From Batillaria attramentaria (Eukaryota > Mollusca > Gastropoda > Batillariidae), in the NCBI GenBank assembly GCA_018292915.2, contig JACVVK020000034.1, positions 2,634,501 through 2,698,500 on the forward strand: a DNA stretch of 64,000 nucleotides. Direction: 5' to 3'. Both the position numbers and the translations under genes were made by a program. The stretch's first letter is position 1. Every line of letters begins with the position of its first letter. Of the stretch, positions 12,430-26,055 are shown one piece after another. The notes under the pieces were generated by a model. The model was given only the letters and a program-made list of their open reading frames with translations. It searched no databases and had not been told where the DNA came from.

Positions 12430-13075
12430 AAGAAATTCTCGTGAATTATGAATGCAACAAATCGCTGTTTTGATTTTTTGTTTTACGCTGAAATCACGAG
12501 GACACAGCGGAGATACAGAAGAGGGTGGGGGTTTGGGGGTTTTACGTCCTTTTCCACCACATACGGGTGATGCCAAAGACGGGGTAACGATGAAAAAGCC
12601 AGCTTAAAATAATGTTTGGCCCCAGCCGGGATACGAACTCACGACCCGAGCATTGGAAGTCCAACGCTCTACCATTCGACCGCCCCGGCTCCCCGGAGAT
12701 TCAGAAGAAAACGTTGTAAATTTTGAATGCAACAAAGTGCTGTTTTGATCTTTTTGACCCAGGAAATGAATGATGAGAATACAAGATAAACATGTCATTT
12801 TCAGGGGGCAAAAACAAAAGAAAACGTCGTTGTTTTCATTTTTGTTCTGGCACTGGTATGTTAATAATGAAACTAAATTTGTCAAGTTCGGGAGGAAACA
12901 AAGACACAGAAGAAAACGTTGTGAATTATGGATGCAACAAATCGCTGTTTTGACTTTTTTCTGGCACTGGTATGTTAATAATGGAAATAAATTCGTCAGG
13001 TTCGGGAGAAAAAGATGCAACAGGAAACGTTGTGAATTATGAATGCAACAAATCAGGGTTTTGATTTTTTGTAAT
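12430..13075. repeat. Tandem repeat array (unit about 111 bp) with nested SINE
   Basis: GTGAATTATGAATGCAACAA recurs with small changes at about 12441, 12714, 12921 and 13032, followed by TCGCTGTTTTGA. A second block, GGCACTGGTATGTTAATAAT, occurs at about 12849 and 12963. The long open frame read across it on the minus strand is a product of the repeat. Confidence 0.88.
12522..12694 (-). mobile_element. Main-family SINE inserted in a minisatellite unit
   Basis: Complete minus-strand copy flanked by GGAGATACAGAAG (12509-12521) and GGAGATTCAGAAG (12695-12707), a 13-bp duplication with one mismatch. The duplicated sequence belongs to the 111-bp-type tandem repeat that surrounds it. Confidence 0.93.
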
Positions 13076-14726
13076 TGGACACCGAGATAATAATAAGAAA
13101 TTGAAGGTGACGAAGCAAGCATAAGGCCAGACATGAAATGATATGACTCAGACTCGATTGAGACTGTCGTAACTTCTGTCTTGTAATTTCTTGGGTTTTA
13201 GAAACAATTAGTCCTGTTCTGACTCTTTCTGACATTCGGCTGAATGACTCAGACTCGTTTCGGTTTGAGCCTGTTTCTTTTTCTCCTTTGACTGTCAAAA
13301 ACTCTGTCATCCGCAGTATTTATGTGGGCTTGAAATAACCAGCGGACAAGGGAAGGTCCGCGGTGGGCCTAGCGAATGTAATTTGTCACTTGTTCCAGCC
13401 GATTCGTGGAATCAAATTAACGTTACAGTGAAAAACGGGGAAGAGCCCAGGGCTCGGGAAGATTGCGAGTGACGAACGAACTCATGCATTGTGAGTTAGG
13501 TGACATATGGTTTGCGCATGCGTGCAGAATGGTACAGCAGGGGCGTTATGCCTAATAAACTGTCTGTAGAGGCCTTCTTGTTGCAGGGCTTGGCTTGGAA
13601 ACCTCCTCTCTTTCATGGCTTTTGTCTCAGTTCCTGGCCTTCTTCTTCCCCTACTGTCTGCGTGGCCAATTTAGGGTCCCAGTTTGGAGGGTCGCCTAAG
13701 CATGAAATTAAAGACTTTTTTCATTTCCAGAACACACAATTTTATGTTCTGCAGAGCTATGAAGCAACATGCGCTCAATGGGCGACAGGTTTACGACTCC
13801 GGCAGCAGAAACTGGCAGCAAAATTGGGAAAATGAAAGAGTCTGCGAGCCCAACCCCTCCCATTTCGCGAGAGCTCGCGTGCAGACATTTTATTGAGTGG
13901 GAAGCCCTTTTATCGTCCTCTGGAAAAAGGATCTTAGCGTCATGCATTTGATAAACACTTAGGCTCTTTTTTTTTCTTCAGGTAACGGTACTGTTGCCTG
14001 TGGTGAACGTCGACACTGACACACCAACAAAACGCACCGTTCTATGGACCAGAATTAGATCTAGACAATACGTTTTATTACGTGACAAAGTTTGAAAACT
14101 CGCTTGCTCACATTTTTTTCCGTGTGTCTTTATTGCCAGCTGCGCATGACTAAACTAGCAGGGTTTTTGTGTGGTTGCAAAGTGGTCCAAAAGCTTAGGC
14201 CATTACCATCATTGCATTTGCTGACGTGAATGGTTTTCATGTCTGTGCTGTGGTCCGAGATATGCAGAACACAATCGTAAACGGGTGCAGTGTTTCGTCT
14301 CCTCCGTGTTCATACTGGCGTTAGTGGCCTTTAAACGACCGAGACACTCACATGTTTCTCAGTGTCGCGCTCACAGAGAGCAATGACAGTTGTTATTCTT
14401 TCCCAGAGTGAGTAATATTGGGAGTCTCAGCAAAACTGGGGTTAGATTACGTGTGTTGAAGACAATCATTACCGCGCAGATTGCAGGCAGGAACACATGT
14501 TGAATGGATTATGCACTTGCAGGGAACATTTGTAGGCACATTGGCCGTTACTGATCTGAGAATCATATTGCATTTCCGTTTCATGCCCGTCCGTCTATTA
14601 AATTACTTTTTTTTTTTTCATTGCCCTTTGTTTTTGTTTGTCTGTGCGTTTGTTTGTTGCTTTTGTTGTTGTTTTTGTTGTTCAGGTTGCTTCAGTGAGG
14701 GGCGGGGGGGGGAGGGGGTCCAATGC

Positions 14727-14896
14727 GGGTGTGTGGGAGTTAAACGTCCTTTTTCCACCTCGTGTGGGTGATCTATTTGATAAAGATGGGACAGCGAGGG
14801 GGAAAAAAGCCAGCACAAATATTTGACCCCAGCCGGCATTCGACCTCACGACCCGAGCACTGAAAGTCCAGCTCTCTACCATTCGGCTCTCCGGCA
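14727..14896 (-). mobile_element. Main-family tRNA-derived SINE with 8-bp TSD
   Basis: Minus-strand copy with a slightly lengthened central spacer (GATCTATTTGATAAAGATGG). TCCAATGC flanks it at 14719-14726 and 14897-14904. Confidence 0.88.
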
Positions 14897-15784
14897 TCCA
14901 ATGCAGTACATGACTATGCTAGAACCATGTACATCACTTTATTGAACTTCGTGTAAAAAGATTAGTGAAGCATCTTGTAATTGTGCCGAAGCTTTTTTAT
15001 CCTCCTTTTTTCTGTTATTTCAGTCTACGTTCGTGTTAGCGGCATTTGTGAAGTTGTTTTAGATTCCGAACCGTACGATACAGTTCAGTATCACGAAGCT
15101 GCTAGACCAGACAGGAGCCGTCTGTACCTGTAGGTAAAGCAGCAGTACGCGTGTAGCGTCAGAGACTGGCGGAATAGGAGATTTTGCAAACAGCAGGGCT
15201 GGGGGCAATAGATCAGTCCACATGCCCAGGCGGCGGATGGGTGTAAGGGGTCCGTACACGAGTAGTTGTGACGGTACAAGCTCGCTACACGTGTTGGCCT
15301 TTCTGTCTGTGATGAAGCACTGCCAGGTGACTCGACTTGCTGCTGTAGGGGCGGCTAGACCCTCCCTTCCCACCTTTCAGTTCCTCCTTCCTGTGTTTTT
15401 CCCAAAGTAAGTCTCCGCACAACACGGACAGTTCATGGGATGCTCACGCACTTCAGTCCTTGTCCTTTGGTAAACCGTGGGTAAAAAGGTGGTAGAATAC
15501 ACTCCCTCATTTCTGTACTCTTCAAGTGCTGAACTTGAAATCGTGTGCACAGAAGCCGCACCCGGCTGTAACAGCCGCATGTCAGAATTTAGCCACCCCG
15601 GCCTCCACGTTTTAATTTTTGGGATTGAAACTTTGGAAATAACAGATAATAATAACCAGAAGAGGTCCAAACAGACAAGACAGATTTCTTCCCAAATTTT
15701 CTTCGGGCGACAAAGGATAGTGCTACTCGATCAGTTCAGCGAGAGCAGTGACAATGCCGCATTACTCGTGCTCTCTGTCGCTCG

Positions 15785-15844
15785 CTCTCTCTCTCTCTCT
15801 CTCTGACAAGATAGAAGACAGGTCTGTGTTATCCTTGTAAAATA

Positions 15845-15897
<53 letters not shown>
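15785..15897. repeat. Two (CT)n tracts
   Basis: CT at 15785-15804 and 15848-15897 with 43 bp between. Confidence 0.95.
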
Positions 15898-15902
<5 letters not shown>

Positions 15903-17886
15903 ACTGGACCCATCTCCCCATTGACGACCAAAGGGTTTATCTCCCTACCTGCGGTTCGGTCAGTCAGAAGTCTATTTATGTTTTTGTGTGACCAACGACC
16001 TTTTCTTGTCCGTGGGAGCAGCAGACATTGCTATCAAAGGTTATCTTCCGGATAAATATTTGCAGTTCAGGTTTCACGGCGATGGATGCGAGCGCAGCCC
16101 CCTCTGCTGGCGTCTGCATTGCTGAAAATCCACCAGGGGCAGATAACTGCTCTGACAGCTGCTCCCTTTGTGTGTTCGGGTCGTCGGTCGGCGGGGATGG
16201 TGGGGGTGTCATCTGGGCGCATTTAGTAATGAGGTTCAGAAGCAGGTCGTGAAAACTGTTTGAATAGAAGATGGAGATTTCCTTTGCTTATTTGTGCTCT
16301 GACGTCGATAAAGAAAATGAGGACGAGGAGAGGGAGGAGAAGGAATTTTGGCGAAACTTTTAACAGTTTTGAGTTCTATGATATCTCGTCGCGGACGAAT
16401 GAGCTTCCCTTGATTGGAAAATGTCAGTCTTTTCACTTCCCCTGGTAATGTAAATTCAGTTTTGCAGTAACAACTTACTGAAGACAAAACACAATGAAAG
16501 AACTAGAAGTATGACAGGAGACAGGGAGGCAAGGGCTGGAGAAGTTTTGTTTGCGGACTCTGGCTGTACCAGGAAGGTCTTCGAGTCTGAGTGGTATGTC
16601 TGAGCAGGGACGCGCATCTCGGGGGCTAACCGAAATAGTCACCGCAAACCTTGGTCGTGTCTCCTGAGGCCAGGGTCAACCGGTCCGTCATCACTTGGCC
16701 GCGATATTTGCATCTCTCGTGCTCAGACAGGTCCCGGAGTTGTGTCAGCCAGGTCCTTGTGTGTGTGTGTGTCTGCGGTGTGGAATGGCATCGACAGGGC
16801 CGGTAATGGGACTAATGAGAGGTCAGTTTGGTGTGAAGTGCCCGTAACGAATGCAACAGCATGTCTATGGTCAGCTGACGAGACCACACAACTGACAACA
16901 ACGGAGATAACGGTCGTGCTCCGGCGTGTGAAGCTGTTGTAGGGTACAAGGTGGGTGATATGACAGTAGTGACTGTACATCGGCTCGAACGATGAAAGCT
17001 AATTAGTTACGGTTACGACATCGCTCAGCGTTCAGTACGTGGAAGCGGCGATTTCAGGATAGTGACGTCGACGTGTCATCGCCGAAGAAATTTTGGTCCG
17101 CTGAGCACTGTGTAGGAGACTGGGAAAGAGCCGGTTGCCGATTCTCTCGGCATTTTTTTTTCGGTATTTTCGTCCTTGAACTGAATCAAAATGTTTCATA
17201 ATTATTTTACAGTGTCAAATAAATTAAATTGTCACAAATTAAGAAATTTATTGAACTCCAAGACTTGAGAAGGTCGAGGAAATCATCTTTTGTGTTCCGG
17301 TTGCACGAATCTAGTTCTTTACACAGTGCCCAGGACTGATAGCATAAAGCAGTTTCAGATTGTCAGCTTTCACAGCCACAAGTCAATCTGAGCCGGACTA
17401 AACCATCGTATTACTGAGCGCTGCTTCCCGGCCTTGACTTTCTAACCTCGGACTACTGCGGCCACCATGTCAGTGCAGCAAGCGATACCTGTAATCGGAA
17501 GATGGATTTCTGCCTCATGCTGGCATTTTTACACACCTGTATTCTCTTTACACCCCGTCTGTGCTCCTGATTTTCCCTCATGCCCGGCATCGTGTCAGAA
17601 CCATCATCGTGACTGGAGCTGGCAGTGGCCGGCGGGCCGCGGCGTACGGTTTGTCACAGTCAGCTGGTACCGGCGTGATCTTTCTGTGCTGTACTGAGAA
17701 TCCCAAACGCTACCGTCTCATCCTATTGATTTGGCTTTTTGGCTGAGTGTGTGCTGAGGCGGAGTCCAGAACAGGGAACGCAGAAGAAGAAGAAGGCTGA
17801 GTGTATGACTGCCGTTCGGATGGGTCCAATCCACTGTCTTTTACGGATCTGGCGTCTTTCGCGGTGTGGACAGAAACACCAAGATG

Positions 17887-17888
<2 letters not shown>

Positions 17889-17925
<37 letters not shown>

Positions 17926-17957
17926 AGTGAGAGAGGGGAGAGAGAGAGAGAGAGAGG
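17889..17957. repeat. (CT)n followed by (GA)n
   Basis: CT run, 12-bp junction, GA run: a self-complementary pair that would fold back. Confidence 0.92.
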
Positions 17958-18730
17958 ACTTAGGCGTGCAAAAAGGATTGAGGAGGAACTGATTGAAAGT
18001 CAGTGAAAGGACAGACATCATGATTGCATACCACGCTCAGCAACATGATCTTTTGGAAGGAGGATCTGTCATCAGCCAACTATAAGACAGGTACTGAGAT
18101 AACATGTATTGTTATCATACCGTGGGTGAAACGCAAGAAAGGGAAAGAGGATTCCCTTTGAGTTCGCATTCTTAGAACGCGTCACTGATCCACAGACCGA
18201 GATTGTATCATCTTACAAACGAGTAAACCGATCTCACGTTTCAACACTCGGACATCAGCAAAATCTGGACAACACACGCCAAAACATTTCACTTCCAGCT
18301 CAGGGCATTTCAAGACGTGAACTGCCTCAGACAAGAGTATTCCGTATCAGAAAATATGCAGCATTGTCCGCCGCCCCCCCCCCCCCCCTTACTGTTGTTG
18401 CATTGCCAAGAGAGAGAGAGAGAGAGGCGGAAAATGGCTTGCAAGGAGGGAGAGAGAGAGATTTAGGGGCTGGCTGACAGAGGGGCGAAGCACAGGGTCC
18501 CGGGAGGACCCCCGTTTCCAGATAAAAGTGTCGTTAGTGAGCCGGAGACCCTATAAAATTTCGCTCTCATGGGGCTGCTGCACGAGCCAGGTGACAAGAA
18601 AGCTGCTCCCCCTGTTCATTCCTCTTCATTCTTCTGCCCCCTCCCACGTCTTTGCCTCCCTGCCACCATGTAAGTTGTACCACCCAGCACCAGAGGTCAT
18701 GTGTTTGTACAAGAGAGACTGATCATCACC

Positions 18731-18791
18731 CTTTGCGAAGAATACCTGCTGTCATGCACAGCATGCATGCTGTCGTGTATTCTTTGCAAAG
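18731..18791. repeat. Imperfect palindrome with 16-bp perfect core
   Basis: CTTTGCGAAGAATAC (18731-18745) pairs with GTATTCTTTGCAAAG (18777-18791) with one mismatch. ACAGCATGCATGCTGT at 18758-18773 is a perfect palindrome. Confidence 0.8.
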
Positions 18792-18973
18792 ACTTCAATA
18801 CACGCTCTCTGCTCACACCATGTGTCCTGTTTCCAAGACTGTTGGATACATTCTCATTTCTGCCCCTATGTCAACCTCCGCATCTTTTTCTTTTCATTAC
18901 AAAACACAGGTAACTGTTTCAGGAATCGTGAGAATTCATCGAAACGGCCGTGAGAAGTAGGCTTTTTAGGTTT

Positions 18974-18974
18974 T

Positions 18975-19012
<38 letters not shown>
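18974..19012. repeat. (GTT)n microsatellite
   Basis: Twelve or so pure trinucleotide units. Confidence 0.96.
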
Positions 19013-19016
<4 letters not shown>

Positions 19017-20363
19017 TGTTTCTCAGAAATTGTCAGTGAGGGGGGAAATCGCACATGGCAAATTTAATTTTATTGTACAACATGTTGGCAGAGTTCGTCT
19101 GTAGTCTGTGCCATTGTGGTCAGTTAATCAAAGTTACTGCGCGTCTGGCGTCAAGGTGTCAACATAGATTCGCGACACCTGTACCGAAAACGCTATCACA
19201 CATGGCAACATCTGGTCAGAAGAGACTCCATTACTTTCTGTAAGTGGATGTTATGAATATTTATGGTGATAGGGAAAGATGTTTGTGGCATGATTAAATC
19301 AGTCGACACAGCTGCTCGGTCCGAGTCCTATTTGTATTTGGGTCAACTAGTGACGTGACATGACCGATTTTTGACGGTCCTTCGTAAAGCCGTCAGAATG
19401 ATTCCGTTCAGTTGTGAACCGTGAAGATGACGGTTGAAGATTCAGCCAGCCAGACAGTGAAGTCTGTTCCGCATCACGTCAGAAAGCCATTAGCTCTCTC
19501 ACGTTAGTTTTCGGTTCCCTTGTGCCTCTTCTGGAAGCTTCTGTAGGACGTTCCGCTCCTGTCTTTTGTACTCGGCCCGCTCCATTACGGGAAGATGGCC
19601 TTTCATCAGCGAGATAACCTTCCTGTAAAATGATTGTTCTGACATTAAGGCAGGACCTGGGTAGCCAGACACCCTCCCTTCGCGTGTCTAGCGGGAGAAA
19701 CATGAAGGGGACTCCCACCCAGAAGCAAATGCCCCCCTAAAAATGTTTACTTTTTGGTCGGGGGGAAACTCTACGGGAGGATCGCATTTGTCCTAGGGAA
19801 TTGCCGCGGCCATTCTTCCCCCTTTTATCGCGGCTATCTGCTAAACGACAGAACGCTGTAGCCGCCATCACGTCAGTTAGTTGTTTGTGTAGACAGGAAC
19901 ATCGCGGCTTTATGATGGACCTGACTGCAAGCTTTTTCTGGGAGGAATGAAAGGGACTGGCTTTGGGTTTGGGAAACTGCAGTTGCTTTCCGACTGATGT
20001 TCTTTAAATCCTAAAATGCGTGTGTTCCTGTTCATGTTGATCCTTAATTGTCAGTTGTGCAGTAAACATGCCAACGTCAGCTTTAATGGCGTGGCAGGAA
20101 TGCCGGACGTCGGTTTCATCGCATCTTTCTACGTGTTTGTTTGTTCGCCGATTTTTTCTTCAAATGCATGCATGTTAGCAGCGTATGACAGAAACCTATA
20201 GTGTCACGTGATCAGGGAAGACTGAGGAAACAATGAGCTGTAGAGATATTATCTAGGTCTGTATCTAACTGAGCAACACAATCAACAGCGTGGGCACTGA
20301 CTTGGTGCAAAAAAGTGCTGCATGGAAAGTACCACCAGGTCAAATTGCAGGTCATATTGTAAT

Positions 20364-20781
20364 CGGGGCGGTCGGTGGTCTAGTGATTAAGACCGGCTTA
20401 GCCTCACCACTGCGAGAGGTCATGTTCGAGTCCCACTCCGGGCGAAACATTTGTCCTTCTCGTATGTGGCACCGTTCATTCGGGCCGACCGTCGGGGGTT
20501 CTCTCCAGGTACTCCAGCTTCCCCCCCCCCCCCCCCCTCTCTGCTTTGGAAATGTCCAGCCCACAAAAGTCAAAAATAAATGCAATTCTAACATTCCGAA
20601 ACTTAAATTCCGGAGCTGGCCCTTCGCACCACGTGATTGTGATGTGTTCATGTCCAGTGTATGAGAGAATGCGTGTGATTCACGTGAGCGTGCGTGTTAG
20701 GCTTAGCTCACGGTGCTTTAAGCCAAATATTTTGGATAAAGCGCCTATATTAATGAGCTTCTTCTTCTTCTTCTTCTTCTT
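20364..20781 (+). mobile_element. Second-type tRNA-derived SINE
   Basis: The head GGTGGTCTAGTGATTAAGAC resembles a tRNA A box and CATGTTCGAGTCCC a B box. The middle contains GGTTCTCTCCAGGTACTCCA and a poly-C run; the end contains GGATAAAGCGCCTATATTAA followed by (TTC)n. The middle block is shared with the element at 30701. Confidence 0.75.
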
Positions 20782-22469
20782 AATATTATTATTTTAATCA
20801 AACACAGCGAAGCAAAATCTTTGTTCTTTCATGTGAATTTTGATTACATATTATTTTAATGCGGGATTACTGTCAGCCCTTCTTCTGCACTGATCGTGAT
20901 TCTTCTTGGCAGGCTGCGTTGTCCAGGCTTTCGAGAAAGAATGATAGCAAAATGTCATCACAGATGCAGACTTTTTGCTGCAGAATGTTTGCATTTCCTG
21001 TCTGGGAGAGTGAGCTCGGCTTTAGACCTTTGCTTTTGTGTTGCTGGCGGCTTTGTGTCCGCCAGTCGTGCACCGGGGAGATAACTGCAGACCCTTTTAT
21101 CTGGGTGTCCAGGGAGCTCTTCTGGCGTGGAGGTGAGGAGCGCCGAAGCTCTCTCAGTGCCAGACATTCCTGCAAAGGTACCTGGCGAAAACCTATCCGG
21201 CCTTGCTAATAACACGCCTGCCTTCCGCGCCTACCTTTGCACTAATGACAGGCTCATCTTTTACATTTTCCCCGTAGTGTGTTCAATCACACAGGGCTTT
21301 GCAGAGCACTTGAAGCTGCATTGCATTCATAGCACCCAGATGCTTTTCTGGAGATCAACCGTTATCCGGGAAAAAAGGCCATATGTACCATTGATCTTGA
21401 CAAACGCTTAAGTCTTCTTTCCCAGGTGCCGATAGATGTGAGGAACAGTGGGGATGGTGCGGGTAGTTATTTCTGAACGCAGGAACAGGTTAATTCTTTC
21501 GGTCTGGTCAGCATTGCAGCAAGGTGTTAAACGCTTGTTTGTTGCTTTTGTAGGGGAGTGTTTGCACGCGTCTGTTACAAAATCCACAGGCCCAGCATTG
21601 ACGAGGTTAATTCTTCTTGTTTCGTGAGCAATTGCAGCAAGGTGTTCTGGACTGTACCTGTAGTTGTGTTTGTTTCTGTTTCTGTCGATGCTTGCTTTCT
21701 TTCGTTTACAAGCTACTCCAAGCAAATAGCCAGGGATTTTTTTGTTTTGTTTTCCTCTGTTTTTACTTTATCTCAGCTGGTGGTTTGCTATGTTGATAAT
21801 GGTGGTAGTGTTTACTGGCTTCTCAGTCTCAGAATGAGAATTTTCAAAACAAATATCTTGGTACAAACAGTGACATATGATAGGGAAACATACGAGAACT
21901 GTCTATAAACTGTATCCCAAACCGTTTCATCAAAATGTTTCAGTCTCGTAAATCCGCGCAGGAAAATGTATTTCCGACACAAGATAGTTCGTAAACTGAA
22001 TCTGCAACAGCTTGTGCACTCATTTTCCTTGTGTCGGTGTCAGAATTTATACAAAATAGATAAACAGGTGAACGCCATCTGTACCCTGTAAATGAGTACA
22101 TGTTTGTGAACAAAGCGTTTGGGTGTGTATGCGTGTGTGTGTGTTTTTTTGTTTTTTTTTTTCCAGTTCTTGTGGTAGTTTCCCCAAATGTGTATTTTGC
22201 CTTGACCTCTGAAAACTTGTCATTTGGAAACATTTGTCAGCTGAAAGCTCTTCCGCCCCTTCTCGCTGAGGGGAGGGCTGGACTGTTGACTGAACAAATT
22301 AATCTGATTAATTGATTTCGAGACAGATTTAACAAAAAAGTTCAGCTTTCATCTCCGCTCTTCCGCAATTTTCCCTTCCACCTAATTACGCAAACACTGT
22401 GAGAAGCACGTCTCCCTCCCTCCTTCCCCTTCACACTGACATGCGCACGCACGCATGTGCACGGGCAAG

Positions 22470-22815
<346 letters not shown>

Positions 22816-23329
22816 TGACAGAGACCGAGAGACACGCAGTAATTTCCCCCGGGTTGCAGCCAGCGTGCAGCAGACAATTGGTATGTCTTCCCGCTGCAAA
22901 ACGAGCGTGAGGGAAATGAGTTTTTCTTCATTTCATGCTGAGTACTGCTGTCTGTTAATTACCGCTGCTGATGAAATTAATCTTTGACTCCATCTGGCCT
23001 TAGGCGAGGCAAACCCTGACTCCTGTCGTTAGGGGGGAAAACTCTGTTTACCACTACTGCAAACAAGCTATTTCCCACAGGCAAAATTTAGAAACACATT
23101 AGTGGTTTATCTTTATTTTTAAACTTGAAGTGTAAACGGCCGGGTAATGTATACCGTGCACGAGTTCGGTGCAGTAAATGCTTGAACATGTTCAGCGGCT
23201 TTAGGTCATTTTAATCAGTTCTACTCTCAGTTTGGAATGGAATGAACTCAAGAACATACAATTCTGGAAATCACTGTACAGGGATTGGTATTTGGTTTTC
23301 GTTGTTATTCGTTCATACTGTTTCCGGAG

Positions 23330-23333
<4 letters not shown>

Positions 23334-23380
<47 letters not shown>
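23334..23380. repeat. (CT)n microsatellite
   Basis: Pure CT, followed at 23430-23510 by CT and C-rich sequence. Confidence 0.96.
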
Positions 23381-23383
<3 letters not shown>

Positions 23384-24443
23384 CTGTTTTACGTTAATTA
23401 CCTCTACCGTTGAAATATAAAGTTTTCTTGACTCTCTCTCTCTCTCTCTCCCTCCCTCCCCCCTCCCCCCTCTCCCCACCTCCTCCCTCCTCCCTCTTCC
23501 TCCTCCTACACACTCATCCGCGAATTAGTCTTTATGGCTTGCGCGGCTTTACAAGCCCTAAAAACTCACTCCTCCTCAACTACTGCTACAACTACTACTG
23601 CTGCTACTACTGCAGCTACTACTGTACCTTATTTTCCCCTTTCGGGAAGCTTGGTTCCTTCCCCGCGCGGTGCCTTGCGACCTTACCTACCCATTAAACT
23701 ACATGTGTTTGTGAGCTTTCACTTGTATTCACTTTCTTGACGGCACAAAGCACTGCACGTGATCATCATATCAAGACGATGCAATCGTGTCCACTTTTAC
23801 AAAAGCCCAAGTAAAGTAAAGGACAAAGGCTTGCGCCGGGCGTCACTACAGGGTTCCACTGTCATCAGGGGGGTGGGGGGGGGGGGGGGGGGTAGAACCA
23901 CCGTGCGCGGTACTGACAGCGTAGCCACCCTGATGGGACCGGAACGTGGGTGTGGACGGTGCCCCGGGGCAGGGGTCCCCAGGGTAGGAAGACTGTGTGG
24001 TGTCACCCGGGTGGGGACAGGGGGCGTGGTTGCATGGTCCGCCTGGCCTCTGTCGCAGCCGGGGTCATCAGGGGAGGTAATTTGGGATGTATGGCGGAGA
24101 ACCCACAACCAAACCAGTGTCAGAGGCTCCGTATGGCGAGTCGACCTCTTTGAAACGCGGCCCCGCGGTTTCACACCATTTGTGTTTTACGCTCATGATC
24201 AAGTTCATGCGTAATTCGGACAAAGGAGTTATGTTTCTGCGCCTGAAGGTCATAATTATATATGTATGTTGGTGTGTTTGATGAAAATAAGGAATCTGTG
24301 TACTGTGGAAGCTCCTCAGTTGCCAAGCTGTAAATAAATTAACAAATGGAAGTGCCCTTGTAGACGTACAACGAGTTCATAGTGTCAGTAACTTCAGGAT
24401 GATTGCAGGTATAGAGTGTATACTCAATTTGGCGTGTAGATGC

Positions 24444-24563
24444 GGGGGGGGGTGTTTGGGGGGTTTAACGTCCTTTTCCACCACATAGGGTGATATCAAA
24501 GACTGAGCAACGAGGAAAAAGCCAGCACAATATTTGGCCCCAGCCGGGATCGAACTCACGACC
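24444..24563 (-). mobile_element. Main-family SINE, 5'-truncated, 12-bp perfect TSD
   Basis: The minus-strand copy keeps the B box region and body but lacks the A box part of the head. GCGTGTAGATGC occurs at 24432-24443 and 24564-24575, so this is a genuine 5'-truncated insertion rather than later decay. Confidence 0.93.
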
Positions 24564-24618
24564 GCGTGTAGATGCCTTCAGCTGTCTCGGTGCCAATTTT
24601 GGTTTCGTCCGTTACATG

Positions 24619-24796
24619 GGGGAGCCGGGATGGCCGAATGGTAGAGCGTTGGACTTATAATGCTCGGGTCGTGAGTTCGTATCGCGGCTGGGGCCAAATA
24701 TTTGTGCTGGCTTTTTTCATCGTTGCCTTGTCTTTGATATCATCCGTATGGGTGGAAAAGGACGTTAAACCCCCAAACACACACCCACCCACCCTT
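24619..24796 (+). mobile_element. Main-family SINE, full length, 12-bp perfect TSD
   Basis: Sense copy starting GGGAGCCGGGATGGCCGAAT, with both promoter boxes and a CACACACCCACCCACCC tail. GTCCGTTACATG occurs at 24607-24618 and 24797-24808. Confidence 0.95.
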
Positions 24797-25822
24797 GTCC
24801 GTTACATGAGAGAAGTGGCCATTTTCAATTACTGCACTCATTTATTCATTTCTATAAATTTCGATTGCCCTCGAAGCCTCTCGAGCGACGGGGACCCGGG
24901 GAGGTATGTCCCTGGGTGAAGCACTTGAAGAGGGTGGCCTCCGCTTGAGCTCCCGTTCGCCTTTTGCCTCTCATGAATATGCTGGAGGGGTGACAATAAC
25001 TTCATTAGCTGCCATTTTGTTGACTTTTGCAAGGGATCGGCACGGTCACTTGCGCGTCACGTGACCAAGGGAGGCACCAGTCCCCTGTCCCCGTCCTCCC
25101 TTCGTCTCCCCCTCCCCCTCCCTGAACCAGCCCCCCCCCCCACACCCCAGACGCAGGGTAGGGACGTCGGCAAAGGAAAATAAGACCGGACAGGAATAAC
25201 ACTTTAGTATTGATCTGCTTGGGAGAGTGGGGGGTTGGGGTGAGGGGGTGGGGATGGGGGTAGGGGTAACAATGACATCTGGCCGTAATAATGGCCCGGT
25301 CCCTCCCCTTCCCCCCCCCCCCCTTCTCTGAAAAGGGGCGAGAGAGGGAGAGAGACAATGTGGGCCCAACCCCTCCGTGTTACCCGAGACAATGGGAGTG
25401 ATGCGTGCAGAAAGCCAAGAGAGTCCTCCATGTTGTTTATTTGCACGGGCGGTGTCGGAGATGTTTTGGTTACACTTCTGGGCGCTTCACGTCGTCTTGC
25501 TAAGGAGTTAGTGCTGTTTGTGGATTGTCTTGAGGAGTTATAGTGCTGTTTGGATTGTCTTTGTGGACTGAGTGCGCTTTGGTAACGGGACTCAGAGGGC
25601 TGGTGTGGTTTATTAGGCAACTGCAGACACGGATACGCGTTCTCAGTGGGCGATGAGGTGCCTGAGACCGAGAGGAGATTCGCGTCGCTAATAGAAGAGA
25701 CAGATAATTGAATCTTAGGCCCTTGATCTCTCTGATTTTCTTCTTTGTCAGTCGTCCTTTCTTTCCAGCCGTGTTTGTTTATTTGTCTGTTAGTTTATTT
25801 GGTTGTGTGTTTGCTTGTCCGG

Positions 25823-25862
25823 GTTTGTTTGTTTGTTTGTTTGTTTGTTTGTTTGTTTGTTT
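25823..25862. repeat. (GTTT)n microsatellite
   Basis: About ten tetranucleotide units. Confidence 0.95.
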
Positions 25863-26055
25863 GAATCTGACCTTTCCGTGAACTGTGTTTGTCTGAGGAA
25901 GTTTATTTGTCAGTATAATATTGCTTCCATTCATTTCTTTGTTTCCTCTCAGCAATAGTCGTTCAATGGCACATTGAACTATCAGATTATGGACTTCTTC
26001 AACGTTCTTCCAGATTCTCACGGTGTCTTCACCTCTCTTTTTTTGCTTGTTCCAG

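Noticed and set aside
12604..13134. 176-codon minus-strand frame with repeated CCIHNSQRFLL segments
   Set aside because: The protein repeats are translations of the DNA tandem repeat and the nested SINE.
17889..17957. CT-then-GA inverted pair as a designed hairpin
   Set aside because: Simple repeats of complementary type next to each other explain it.
20016..20201. Open frame beginning MRVFLFMLILNCQLCS, like a signal peptide, upstream of the first UNC5 exon
   Set aside because: No good phase-1 donor follows within the frame and the downstream residues match nothing in UNC5, so I do not call it the 5' exon.
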